A stretch of DNA of 64,000 bases from Pratylenchus scribneri. Taxonomy: Eukaryota > Nematoda > Chromadorea > Rhabditida > Pratylenchidae. Position 1 is the first letter of the stretch. Each line of letters starts with the position of its first letter. The notes below the pieces were generated by a model, which saw only the letters and a program-made list of their open reading frames with translations, was not told the origin of the DNA and did not search any database. The position numbers were made by a program, and so were the translations under genes. The stretch lies in assembly GCA_030063045.1 (NCBI GenBank), contig JAQSEB010000005.1:923501-987500 (forward strand), given 5' to 3'. Of the stretch, positions 1 through 12,900 are shown piece after piece.

Positions 1-3000
1 AAAAAATCAATATGAGGGTATTTTAAAAATCTAAAAAAAGATAGGCCTGTATTTTTAGATGGAGAATATGATTCTATTAAAAGAATTTCAAAAAATTCAA
101 ATCCTGAACTAAAACATGTCATATATACCTTAGGCATAATTGAATTTTGGGGCCATTTTTAGAAATTTATAAAAAATCAATATGAGGGTATTTTAAAAAT
201 CTAAAAAAAGATAGGCCTGTATTTTTAGATGGAGAATATGATTCTATTAAAAGAATTTCAAAAAATTCAAATCCTGAACTAAAACATGTCATATATACCT
301 TAGGCATAATTGAATTTTGGGGCCATTATTTAGAAATTTATAAAAAATCAATATGAGGGTATTTTAAAAATCTAAAAAAAGATAGGCCTGTATTTTTAGA
401 TGGAGAATATGATTCTATTAAAAGAATTTCAAAAAATTCAAATCCTGAACTAAAACATGTCATATATACCTTAGGCATAATTGAATTTTGGGGCCATTTT
501 TAGAAATTTATAAAAAATCAATATGAGGGTATTTTAAAAATCTAAAAAAAGATAGGCCTGTATTTTTAGATGGAGAATATGATTCTATTAAAAGAATTTC
601 AAAAAATTCAAAACCTAGTCCAGAAAATGTCAAATATTCCCTAGGCATAATTGAATTTGTGGCCATTTTTTAGAAATTCATAAAAAATCAGTAAGGGGGT
701 ATTTTAAAAATCTAAAAAAAGATAGGCCTGTATTTTTAGATGGAGAATATGATTCTATTAAAAGAATTTCAAAAAATTCAAATCCTGAACTAAAACATGT
801 CATATATACCCTAGGCATAATTGAATTTTGGGCCATTTTTTAGAAATTTATAAAAAATCAATATGAGGGTATTTTAAAAATCTAAAAAAAGATAGGCCTG
901 TATTTTTAGATGGAGAATATGATTTTATTAAAAGAATTTCAAAAAATTCAAATCCTGAACTAAAACATGTCATATATACCCTAGGCATAATTGAATTTTG
1001 GGGCCATTTTTAGAAATTTATAAAAAATCAATATGAGGGTATTTTAAAAATCATAGGCCTGTATTTTTAGATGGAGAATATGATTCTATTAAAAGAATTT
1101 CAAAAAATTCAAATCCTGAACTAAAACATGTCATATATACCCTAGGCATAATTGAATTTTGGGGCCATTTTTAGAAATTTATAAAAAATCAATATGAGGG
1201 TATTTTAAAAATCATAGGCCTGTATTTTTAGATGGAGAATATGATTCTATTAAAAGAATTTCAAAAAATTCAAATCCTGAACTAAAACATGTCATATATA
1301 CCCTAGGCATAATTGAATTTTGGGGCCATTTTTAGAAATTTATAAAAAATCAATATGAGGGTATTTTAAAAATCATAGGCCTGTATTTTTAGATGGAGAA
1401 TATGATTCTATTAAAAGAATTTCAAAAAATTCAAAACCTAGTCCAGAAAATGTCAAATATTCCCTAGGCATAATTGAATTTGTGGCCATTTTTTAGAAAT
1501 TCATAAAAAATCAGTAAGGGGGTATTTTAAAAATCTAAAAAAAGATAGGCCTGTATTTTTAGATGGAGAATATGATTCTATTAAAAGAATTTCAAAAAAT
1601 TCAAATCCTGTACTAAAACATGTCATATATACCCTAGGCATAATTGAATCTTGGGGCCATTTTTTAGAAATTCATAAAAAATCAATATGAGGGTATTTTA
1701 AAAATCTAAAAAAAGATAGGCCTGTATTTTTAGATGGAGAATATGATTCTATTAAAAGAATTTCAAAAAATTCAAATCCTGTACTAAAACATGTCATATA
1801 TACCCTAGGCATAATTGAATTTTGGGGCCATTTTTAGAAATTTATAAAAAATCAATATGAGGGTATTTTAAAAATCTAAAAAAAGATAGGCCTGTATTTT
1901 TAGATGGAGAATATGATTCTATTAAAAGAATTTCAAAAAATTCAAATCCTGAACTAAAACATGTCATATATACCTTAGGCATAATTGAATTTTGGGGCCA
2001 TTTTTAGAAATTTATAAAAAATCAATATGAGGGTATTTTAAAAATCTAAAAAAAGATAGGCCTGTATTTTTAGATGGAGAATATGATTCTATTAAAAGAA
2101 TTTCAAAAAATTCAAATCCTAGCCCAGAAAATGTCAAATATACCCTAGGCATAATTGAATTTGGGGCCATTATTTAGAAATTCATAAAAAAAATCAATAT
2201 GAGGGTATTTTAAAAAAATAAAAAAAGATAAACTTGTATTTTTTGATGGAGAATATGATTCTAATAAAAAAATTTCAAAAAATTCAAATCCGGAACTAAA
2301 ACATGTCAAATATACCCTAGGCATAATTGAATTAGGGGGGTATTTTTTAGAAATTCATAAAAAATCAATATGGGGGTATTTTAAAAAAATAAAAAAAGAT
2401 AAACTTGTATTTTTTGATGGAGAATATGATTCTAATAAAAAAATTTCAAAAAATTCAAATCCGGAACTAAAACATGTCAAATATACCCTAGGCATAATTG
2501 AATTAGGGGGGTATTTTTTAGAAATTCATAAAAAATCAATATGGGGGTATTTTAAAAAAATAAAAAAAGATAAACTTGTATTTTTTGATGGAGAATATGA
2601 TTCTAATAAAAAAATTTCAAAAAATTCAAATCCGGAACTAAAACATGTCAAATATACCCTAGGCATAATTGAATTAGGGGGGTATTTTTTAGAAATTCAT
2701 AAAAAATCAATATGGGGGGTATTTTAAAAAAATAAAAAAAGATAAACTTGTATTTTTTGATGGAGAATATGATTCTAATAAAAAAATTTCAAAAAATACA
2801 AATCCTAGCCTAAAACATGTCAAATATACCCTAGGCATAATTGAATTAGGGGGGTATTTTTTAGAAATTCATAAAAAATCAATATGGGGGTATTTTAAAA
2901 AAATAAAAGAAGATAAACTTGTATTTTTTGATGGAGAATATGATTCTACAAAAAGAATTTCAAAAAATTCAAATCCGGAACTAAAACATGTCAAATATAC

Positions 3001-3230
3001 CCTAGGCATAATTGAATTAGGGGGGTATTTTTTAGAAATTTATAAAAAATCAATATGAGGGTATTTTAAAAATCTAAAAAAAGATAGGCCTGTATTTTTA
3101 GATGGAGAATATGATTCTATTAAAAGAATTTCAAAAAATTCAAATCCTGAACTAAAACATGTCATATATACCCTAGGCATAATTGAATTTTGGGGCCATT
3201 TTTAGAAATTTATAAAAAATCTGGCCATAA
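1..3230. repeat. Satellite array, about 170-bp monomer, 19 or so copies
   Basis: Head-to-tail monomers of 170-172 bp. Two classes are visible. Class 1 (1-2200 and 3056-3230) has the core GATAGGCCTGTATTTTTAGA and usually a 170-bp period; a few copies lack the 8-10 bases before GATAGGCC. Class 2 (2203-3055) has the core GATAAACTTGTATTTTTTGA and a 171-bp period. Class 2 reads open in one plus-strand frame (see the next entry). The array runs off the left edge, so its real size is unknown. The right edge decays into unique sequence near 3225. Confidence 0.97.
2203..3055 (+). other. In-frame coding-like class 2 satellite units (57 codons each)
   Basis: Five consecutive units read without a stop in one frame, apart from one extra G in a G run at 2714-2719 that shifts the frame once. 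The open stretches are 2203-2725 and 2720-3055. A unit includes the residues ELKHVKYTLGIIELGGYFLE and a FFDGEYDS block. The 171-bp period equals exactly 57 codons. A TGG codon in class 2 is TGA in class 1, and class 1 also has a TAG near its end and a 170-bp period, so class 1 looks like a decayed version. No methionine start and no splice context were found inside the array. It could be the remnant of a gene for a tandem-repeat protein. I do not recognise the protein. Confidence 0.5.
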
Positions 3231-3946
3231 AATGTTTCTATCGATTCAATATCCCTATACCTCCCAATATATATATTCAATATCCGAATATACGAATAAG
3301 GAAGAATTTAAATAATTGAATTTGACGTTTGTCTAGGTTAAAAAGAAATATTCAAGACAATTGGAATACCTATCCCTGTCGAAATTTGGTAAATTTAATA
3401 AGATAGGGTGCCATTCCTTATTACCCATCCCCAATGAAAATCGGTTGGTTGTCAAAAAGTCAAAATGTCAATCTCCAAATTACTTCATTTTGATGATGGC
3501 ATTCTGATTGACTATGCGGCAAAATTACTCTGCACATAAATGAACGTGTATTCTGTATTTATAGTATTCATATACTCATGATTAATGAGGCCATATTTTT
3601 TCTTATTTTTTCTCAAATTGAGATTTAAATTTTTAATTTCCATTCCCATTTCCTCCTTGAATGAATGAATGGTAAGCTATTTTCTCAATTCTTAACATTG
3701 AATATATGGCAATTTTTATTTGCGAAAATTATTGAATATGTTCAAATTATTTTATTATTCTTCATTTTGCATTAAAAAAATATAAACATTGGGGATAAAA
3801 ATAAAAAAAAACATTGGAATTAAATATTATTATATGAACATGAGATATGAATGTGAATTTGATATGGAAATTAATTGAAAATTGGATGGAGGGAATTGGC
3901 CAATTTAATGAAATTTTTGGGGTTTTGAGAGGCAATTTTGCCGGTT
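3231..3946. other. Spacer and probable 3' end of the GPCR gene
   Basis: No gene is seen. AT-rich spacer between the satellite and the GPCR stop codon. On the minus strand an AATAAA lies at 3751-3756 and another at 3715-3720, about 190-230 nt after the GPCR stop, and either could serve for polyadenylation. Confidence 0.5.
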
Positions 3947-6900
3947 TCAACAAGCAAATTTCAAATGGCCATTTTGTTGGTGCATTGGTGATGGAAGTGG
4001 ACAATGCAATCCTCCATTGACGGCGGCCAATGCCATTCCGCCGGTGCCACCGCCCATTTTTCCTCTAGTAGACGGTGGTGGCGTTATGGACAAACTGATT
4101 GAGGGCCTATAAATTTCATGATTCAAAATTATTTTATTAAAAATATGTTTAGAATAATTTTGAGGCCTAAAAGCGAAAAAGAAAGATTCAGCCCCATTAG
4201 TAATAGTAATATAATTTAATTTTGTCCTCAACAAGGAATCAACCAATTCAAGAAGGCGATATGCCGTTTGAAAAAAAAAAAACAAACTACCCTCCAAAAA
4301 ATGGCTTTTCTAATTTTTTGGAAAATTTATATAATTATAAAATAAAAAAAAAGCGCGATTTTTCCTCAAAAAATTTGGGTTTATTATTACATACAAAGAA
4401 GATGCAACTTAATTTAAAAGTTATAATTGGAATTCAGGAAATTAAAAATTGGCTAATTTTTAGAGGACATCCTGGGTTTTCAAATTGTTATATCGCCCTT
4501 CTGAATTGAATTATTGCCACGTTGAAAACTAATGGAATACTCAATGGTTTGCATTCATTTGTTCACTATTAGCATTATTTTTTGTCTCTTATTTCATTAC
4601 ATATTCGGACATCTTGACAAACAAATGGCACTATTTGGAAATGTGACCTATACCTATCCATGGTAAATGCGATGCCATTTAGCCTACTAATAAGATTGGA
4701 GAATAAATCAGATTGAGACAAATTCTTGCTTGACACATTCCAAATTAATCCCCTATGAAAGTGCCAATTTAAATTAATTCTAAATAATTAAATTCACAAA
4801 TTTTATTCCCTTTCCTCACCTATGCTGTGCTACTCCCAATGAGCAGGCTCGTTTTGAGCGCATAAAATTTTCGGTATTGTTCCCATTTGGCATTGTTGCA
4901 TTTTCCTCCATTCCGGCAGTGCCAAAATTTTGTTGTTCACCCGGTGGGCTTCCTCCTTTTGACGGGGAATTTGGTCCCCGATTTATGCCCGGCAAAATGG
5001 TGGAAGAGAATGAACCGCCGGCATGCTGGACACGATGAAGAGATTGAATTGAGGCATCACGGGAGGCCAAAATTGGAGCAGCCGATGAGGAATTCAACAT
5101 TGCGCTGAAAATATTTTTTATTAAAATATATTTGAAATTTTTTTCCAGAGAATTTAATTATATTACAAAAAATGAATTTATCAAAAACTCTAGTCGAAAA
5201 AATTAAATTTTTAAGGCCTTAAAAGTTGGCCAAATCCAGTTTCTTTTTTAAACGCTTTATTGCCGAAAGCCAAGCCAAAATTCAAATCTTATCCTAAGCT
5301 TATGAACTTTGTTGTGACCAAGTTTTATGGCCTCAAAGACACGAAAAATTTTAGAAAATTAATATTATTTTGAACAATTTTTTGTTATTTTTCGTTTTGG
5401 CATTTTAAATGCCACATTTGAATTAATAGTGGTTTAATTTTGTCCAATTTATGTCAATCTTGATAAGCAAAAATGCCAACATTTACAATGAACAATTTAC
5501 ATTTTGTATTTGTAAAAATTGGCATTTTCTTACCAAGATTGTTAAATATGTATTGAAATAAGAAAGTATTTCATTTTCATATTTGGCATCACCAAAATTA
5601 ATATTTTTTTATTTAATTTTGAGATATTTTTAATATCCAATTTTTAATTTTCCTTCTTAATTTCCGTCCTCACTTTTTTGCCAATTCCGTGTATTCTCCG
5701 GTGCTTCCCCTTGGCCGATATGGTTGTCCCATATTGGGGGCAATCATTCCATTCATTGCCGTATTTGGTGTTGTGCTTGGCCTTGGTGATGCAAAACAAC
5801 TTCCATTGAAGGCACTCTAAAAAAATCGGATACTATTTAATTAATTTGTCGAAAAGATTAAAACTGTCCAGTGATTAAACTAAACCTCAAATTAAAATAG
5901 ATCTTGTTAAGACGCATTATTTGATTTTATTTTGGGTTTAAAAAATTCTAACTTAGTTTTGAACCATTAAACCAAAAATGGGTTTAAACCGTTTAATACC
6001 CTTTAATTTTTGACCAAACCAAAAATGGGTTTAAACCGTTTAATACACTTTAATTTTTGACCAAACTAAAATTGGTTTAAACCGTTTAATACCCTTTAAT
6101 TGTTGACCAAACCAAAAATGGGTTTAAACCGTTTAATACCCTTTAATTTTTGACCAAACCAAAATTGGTTTAAACCGTTTAATACCCTTTAATTGTTGAC
6201 CAAACCAAAATTGGGTTTAAACCGTTTAATACCCTTTAATTGTTGACCAAACCAAAATTGGTTTAAACCGTTTAATACCCTTTAATTGTTGACCAAACCA
6301 AAATTGGTTTAAACCGTTTAATACCCTTTAATTGTTGACCAAACCAAAAATGGGTTTAAACCGTTTAATACCCTTTAATTTTTGACCAAACCAAAATTGG
6401 TTTAAACCGTTTAATACCCTTTAATTGTTGACCAAACCAAAATTGGGTTTAAACCGTTTAATACCCTTTAATTGTTGACCAAACCAAAATTGGTTTAAAC
6501 CGTTTAATACCCTTTAATTGTTGACCAAACCAAAATTGGTTTAAACCGTTTAATACCCTTTAATTGTTGACCAAACCATCCACAAATTATATACCACTCA
6601 ATGCGCCTTGACCAGCTCTATCCAATTTTGGGTATATGGTTTGCTTTTTAAACCAATATAATATAATTATTTTAACACTTTCCCAAGGGGCCAATTTCCT
6701 CTATTTCCCTGAATATTTACCTCATTTCCATCGGTGGTAAGTTGTACGCCTGGTGCGGGAGAAAGTCGAAGGGAAATGGCCAAAAGGCGGGCACAACGAT
6801 GGCGAAAGCCGCGCACATAAAAAATGAATACCCAAAAGTTAGTTGAGCAATTCTGTAAAGGAAATTTTTCGCATTAATTTTAGGCTTTTCGTTCTAAGCA

Positions 6901-9900
6901 TTTTTCAAAAAGATTTCAATTGCTCGAGACTCTCGAATCGAGACTTTCCTTTTTGATTTTAATTGATAAAAAAGGGTAAAATTTATTAAAAATTTTTATA
7001 CTGAATTCTCAAGGAGAGAAAAGATAAATATTTTATAAATTATTTTGAGCCTCATCAAGTGAAAATTTTAATAAAAAATGACTTCCATTCTAGGAGAAGT
7101 TCGAATACCCAAAAAGGTCAATTAAATATAAAAAGTAGCACAGTTCCTAATAAGCCTAAACTTTGGCTTTACTAAACCTTATAGGACAAGTTCGAGTGTT
7201 TTGTGCTTACTTAGAAATTCCAATCCCAAATATGATTGCAATAAATGTGGACTTATATATTTCTTCCATCGCTCAATAGTAAAGTAATAAATCTTTAGAA
7301 AAGTACGTTTTTTATTATTTACAAAAATTCGATCCTTGAAAAAAGATATACAATTCTATTTATATCCATTTAAATTGAATCCGTAATATTTAATTTTTAA
7401 TGGAATTTCTGATATTCAATTGTTAATAAAATTTTCATTAAAAATCTGAAATTATTCCCCAAATTTGCTCACCAAAACCAGCAACAAATTGGAGAAGTCC
7501 ACCCAAAGAGTGGCCATCGGACTGGACATGAATGCCTCATTTCCAATGAATGTTTCGAACACGTCCAAAACGGTTGGCAAAATGTCGGAAATGAGAAATT
7601 TAACAATGACCACCACCAACATCACATTGGCTCGATGCTCTTTTCTTTAAATGGGGCAAAATTGAATTGAATTAATTTTAAGTAGAATATGGAGATGGAA
7701 AAGGCTAATTTAAGTATTTGTATTGGTTTTTTAGCCATAGCTCAAAGAGGAAATAAACAATTCATCGAGATGATATGCCATTTAAGAGCCTTAAAGTGTC
7801 CTCAAAAAGGTGGTTTTAAATTTTAAAAACTTTACTTTTAAAAATAGTTACAAATCTTTAAGAAATTACCGGGAATATAGAAAAGGTTGAATGATTTCCT
7901 AGGCTCTTCTTTTGTCCATAGCTCATCAACATCAAGATGATAACCAATTCGAGAAGGCGATAAAACATTCGAAAGCCTAAAGTGTCCTCATAAAAGTGGC
8001 TTATTTTAAATATTTATAATTCAATTAAATTTTAAATTAAATTAAATGATTTTGAGTGAATCTAATAAATCGGAATATTATGAGGAAAAGCTGTTTATTT
8101 TAAAAATTATTTCCAATTTTCAAAAAATTAGAAAAGCAACTTTTTAAAGAACATTTAAAACTTTCGAAAGGCATATTGCCTACCTAAATTCGCTGCTTCC
8201 TTGTTGAGTTATGGCCAAAAGAACGGCCTCAACAGGTATTGAAATTTCCTATTTCCCATGCTCCAAAATGACTTACTTCCTTAAGCAGCTGGCCTTTTTG
8301 CTTGTGGCCATCCCAGCGCCCAATAGCATTGTCCGATATTGATGCTTTTCACTGATTGGCCCAAAGCCAATGCCGCCACCAATAATTGTGGTACCCCCGC
8401 ATCCATTGCTGCTGCTATTTTCCATTTCTTTGCCACCACCTCCACTGTGTGATTCTTCTGCAAAAAATTGGCAAAAATAATAAAATTTTTGGTTAATTTC
8501 CTATTTTATCGCTTAATCCCTAATGATTGTTTAGGCTCGATTTTAAATGAAATGACTTAAATCTCGTATTTAGGTCTCATTCTCCCACTAGGACTTAAAA
8601 TTTATAATTAGATCTAAATTTAACTTTTATGACCAAAAACTTACTCATTGGCCTAATTTCCAGAGTTTTATAATCTAAAATTTACCAATTGATATAATTT
8701 CCTCATTTATGGGTCAAAATTAGTGCATTGACCTAATTTACCCTTTTATGGCCTAAAATTCTTATTTGGACATAATTTCCCCTTTTTGACCTAAACTTAA
8801 CGCAATGGCCTAGTTTCAACTTTTATGGCCAAAAATTCGCATATTTCGATCTTTGGTCATCAAATTCGGACAAATCTCCCATAAATCCATTTCAACTTAC
8901 TTTCTGTCGTTGTAATTGTCGTTGTTTTTGTTTCACTGCTTCGCATTGGCTCACAATGGCTCAGCCGTTTTCGCCGTCTTTGTGCCTCGCTTAATGCCAT
9001 TGTGATGCGAAGCGTGAGGACAAAAGTGAGCACACCGGGCAAAATTGTGACGAAGGTGGAGCCAAGCAGAATATGATAAAGTGTCCGGTACAATTGATTC
9101 TAAATTGATTTGGAAATTTTTGATTAAAGAATAGATAATTTCATAATAGGATATTTCGAAGTTGGGGCCGTTCTTTTGGCCAAAGCTCAACAAAGAAGCA
9201 ACCAATTTAGGAAGACGATATGCCATTTTAAAGCCCTAAATATCCTCTAAAAATGGCTTTTATAATTTTTTGAAAATTTATAATATTTTGTTAAATAAGC
9301 AGCTTTTCCTCAAAAATAGGGGCTTATTACATTTAAAAACATGTAACTTTTTTTAAAAACTTTATGGCTTAAAATATAAATATGCCAATTTTTAGAGGAC
9401 ACTTTAGGCTTTCGAAAAGATTATGGCCTCCCAAGATTGGTCAATGCCTCGCTAATTGTAAGATATGGCCAAAAGTACGGTCCAAGAACGCGCTATCCCT
9501 TTTCTATCATTAGGCAATTTTTTTTTGCCTTCTAAAATTACTAGGGTTAATTACCCGGGGGCGGGTAATGAAAAAGCGGGTAACGGGTAATACGGGTAAT
9601 TGGGGTCCGGGTAATGGGTAGGGTAGGCCAAACTCGAAAAATACCCGCGGGTACTACCCTACCCGTTCCTTGTTAAGGGAATTTTTCGAAATTTGTACAA
9701 TAAAATTTTAAAAATCGGCAAAATAAATATCATAATCTGACATTCATTTTTATTCTAATTCATTATTATCCAATTCTTTTTCATTTCATATTTTTTTTTT
9801 AATTTTTTTGGTCAATGGAAAGCGAATGCACTGCAATTTGACAAAAAAATTTCAGAAATTGTTAATGAATAAAAAAAATTTTTAAATTTTTAAAAAAGAC

Positions 9901-12900
9901 TATTTTTAGATGTAAATTGAGGCACTGAACAGATTCTGAAACCTGATTTTTAATAATTTGCCATATTAGTTAGATAAAAGAAAATTTTTAGCATGAAAAA
10001 TCAGAGGAAGGATCAAGGACATTGAGCATTTTTATTGAAAATTTTCTTGCACGATGATATCTAATATATCATTCTACCGGCTGACGATTATTAAAAAATA
10101 ATTTTTAGTTTCAGAAGAAAAAATTAGAAATTTAAAGTTATGATAGAAAAAATTTTATAGTAATTTTTGCAAGCGCCGATAGGCGCGAGCGCAAAAATTT
10201 TTGCTAGGTTTTTACACGGAAATTTTTTTCTGCAAAATTGACTCCAATTTATCCATATTTGCTTTTATGTTATGAGCAGAATTCTCTAGGACATTTTTCC
10301 AGAAAGACAAAAAAATATATTAAAAATTTTCCCACCACAGGAGTCCCTCCTCTACTTGCAAATAAAAATATTATGCTTTTAAAAAATAATCAAATTTTTC
10401 TCAATACTTTTTCTCAACAAAATTAATTCATTTTAAACAAAAAAAAACTATTTATTAAATGTTTTTTTCGTTGGTAGGATTCGAACCATAGTCCAAAAAA
10501 TGTGAGCAAACCGAATTCTTTGGTGACCCTCTCTTTGATTTCTGGGAAATTGTGAAGAATTTTGTTCCCAAATTGTGACTAAAAAAGGTTACGGGTAGGC
10601 GGGTAGTCGGGTAGTCAAGGTGCGGGTAATGGGTAATGCGGGTAATTGGGGTCCGGGTAACGGGTAGGGTAATTTGCCCAAAATCCTTACGGGTACCCTA
10701 CCCGACTACCCTACCCGTCAACGGGTAATTAACCCTAAAAATTACTATTTATTAATATTTTACCTGAGGCAATCCTGTTCTTTGCACATAAGCAAGGCAA
10801 TCTTCCTCCTCTTTTTGTTCTGTTATTATTTCAGTTCCATTTCCTCCATCGCCTTCAATTGTGGAATTGGCCAATTCAACAATTTTGTTGGCAAATTCCA
10901 TTGGCTGGGTGCATTCAAATGCGGTGGTCACTTCAAAGAAACGAGGCAACGAAAAAACAATGGCCAGCGCAGAAAGTCCGACAACAAGACGTTTCACACG
11001 GCTAGAAATGTTTTAGAGTTAAAAAGTAAAATATGATTTTTGGGATTTGTATAAATTTATTCTATTAATCAACGTAACATTTGTTATGGTTTGGGTTTAA
11101 CCAATTCTTACTTAGTTTTGAACCAATAAACCAAAATTGATTTAAACCATTTAATACCCTTTAATTGTTGACCAAACCATGACAAATTATATACCATTCA
11201 ATGCGTTTGACCAGCTCTATCCAATTTTGGGTATATGGCTTGTGAATTTAGGATAAACCCTTAAACAATTATAATTAATTTGGCATTAATTATTATCCCA
11301 TTTTCGACAATTTCAATATTTTTCGACAAATTTTCAAAATTTATTTTTAAAATATTCAAATATATCCCCCGCACCTTCTTTTGCTGAACATTCGATGCTT
11401 AAATGGCATACAAAGGGCCAAATAGCGATCCAATGTTAGGGCCAAAATCTGTGAATGCGCATAAATTGAATTTAATCAAATCTCGAAAACTCACAATCCA
11501 AACTGTGCCAGTGTGGGTGGCATTGGCCAATGTGTATGTGGGCGGATATAAATGGACATAGGGCCCGGTGGAAACGACGGAACCCCAAAGCTGAAATGAG
11601 GGCAATAATTTAATATTTAAAAAAATGGCAAATTTTGGCCATATCTCAACAAGGAAGCAACCAATTTTGGAAGGCGATATGCCATTTGAAAGCCCTAAAT
11701 ATCCTCTAAAATGTGGCTTTTTAAAATTTTTGAAAACTTAAAATAATTTTTAAATAATCGGCTTTATTTCAAAATGATTGGTTTATTACACTCAAAGACA
11801 CATATATGTTTTTAAAATGTTGATTTCGTAAAATTTTAAAAGCCAAATTCTACAGGATAAACAAGCAATTTTTAGAGGAAACTTTAGACTTTATTGTGGT
11901 TCATAATAACTTTCCCAAGTTGGCAATCTCTCATTGAGCTTTAAACAAAATGTTACATTTTCTTCGAGTGTGATAAACCCCAAACATTTTGGAAGAAAAG
12001 CTGCTTATCTTACAAATTAATTTAAAGTTTCAAAAATTTAGAAAAGCAACTTTTTAAAGAGGACATTTTTGGCTTTCAAATGGCATATTGCCTTCCTAAA
12101 TTAGTTGCTTCTTTCTTGAGATATGGCCAAAAATTAATCTGGCATATAAAAATCGTCAAATAAACCATACCAAAGTTGGCAAACAATAGAGGACAAATGC
12201 ATTGCAGAGAAGGGCCGAATGCCAGCATGCCAATGAGATCTATGAATATATTAATAAAATAATATTTTTATTAAAATTAATTTTATTTTGTACATTGTCC
12301 AAAAATGAGTTAAAAATTAATAATAAATAATTTAATAATTTATTTTAATTTTTCCATTCTTTTTCCCTTCTAAATTGTCCAAAAAATGTCTTTTCTACAT
12401 CATTGTCAGACAAAATTCCACGAAAATGACTCCCCATCATTTGTTTTGCACTATCCAATTTTGTGCCAATATTTTTATTTACGACTATAAATGTGGAATT
12501 GGCACTTTAACTGTCAATTTCAAAGAGTGGGGAGTCCCCAGAAAATGTTCATTGAACTAATTTGGAGGCAAAATAGGGGAAAGGGCAATGCAAGAAAAAT
12601 TAATTCACCGAATTTGCTCTTATGGCCAAATATATAAGAGGAAAATATGGTACTCCGGAAATTGGATTGAGGCTAAATTTGGACAAATTTAGAACAAAAA
12701 TAGCATAACTAAAAATATGGAGTGCCGGAAATGATGGGAAAATGGGGAGTGTTTTTCTCCTTTTAAATTCTTTGAAATTACCGAAAATGTACTAAATATG
12801 TCGAAAATAATTCAATGGTAATCCCAATCGATAGAACTCAGACGCATCATTTGATTATATTTTGTTTTGGCTTGGGGTTCAACCAATTCTAACTTAGTTT

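Noticed and set aside
1..3230. CRISPR-like array
   Set aside because: The units are about 170 bp, head to tail and without unique spacers; this is satellite DNA in a eukaryotic genome.
10440..10500. B-box-like GGTTCGAATCC on the minus strand near 10478, possible tRNA
   Set aside because: No acceptor stem or anticodon arm can be drawn; it lies inside a hAT-like element.
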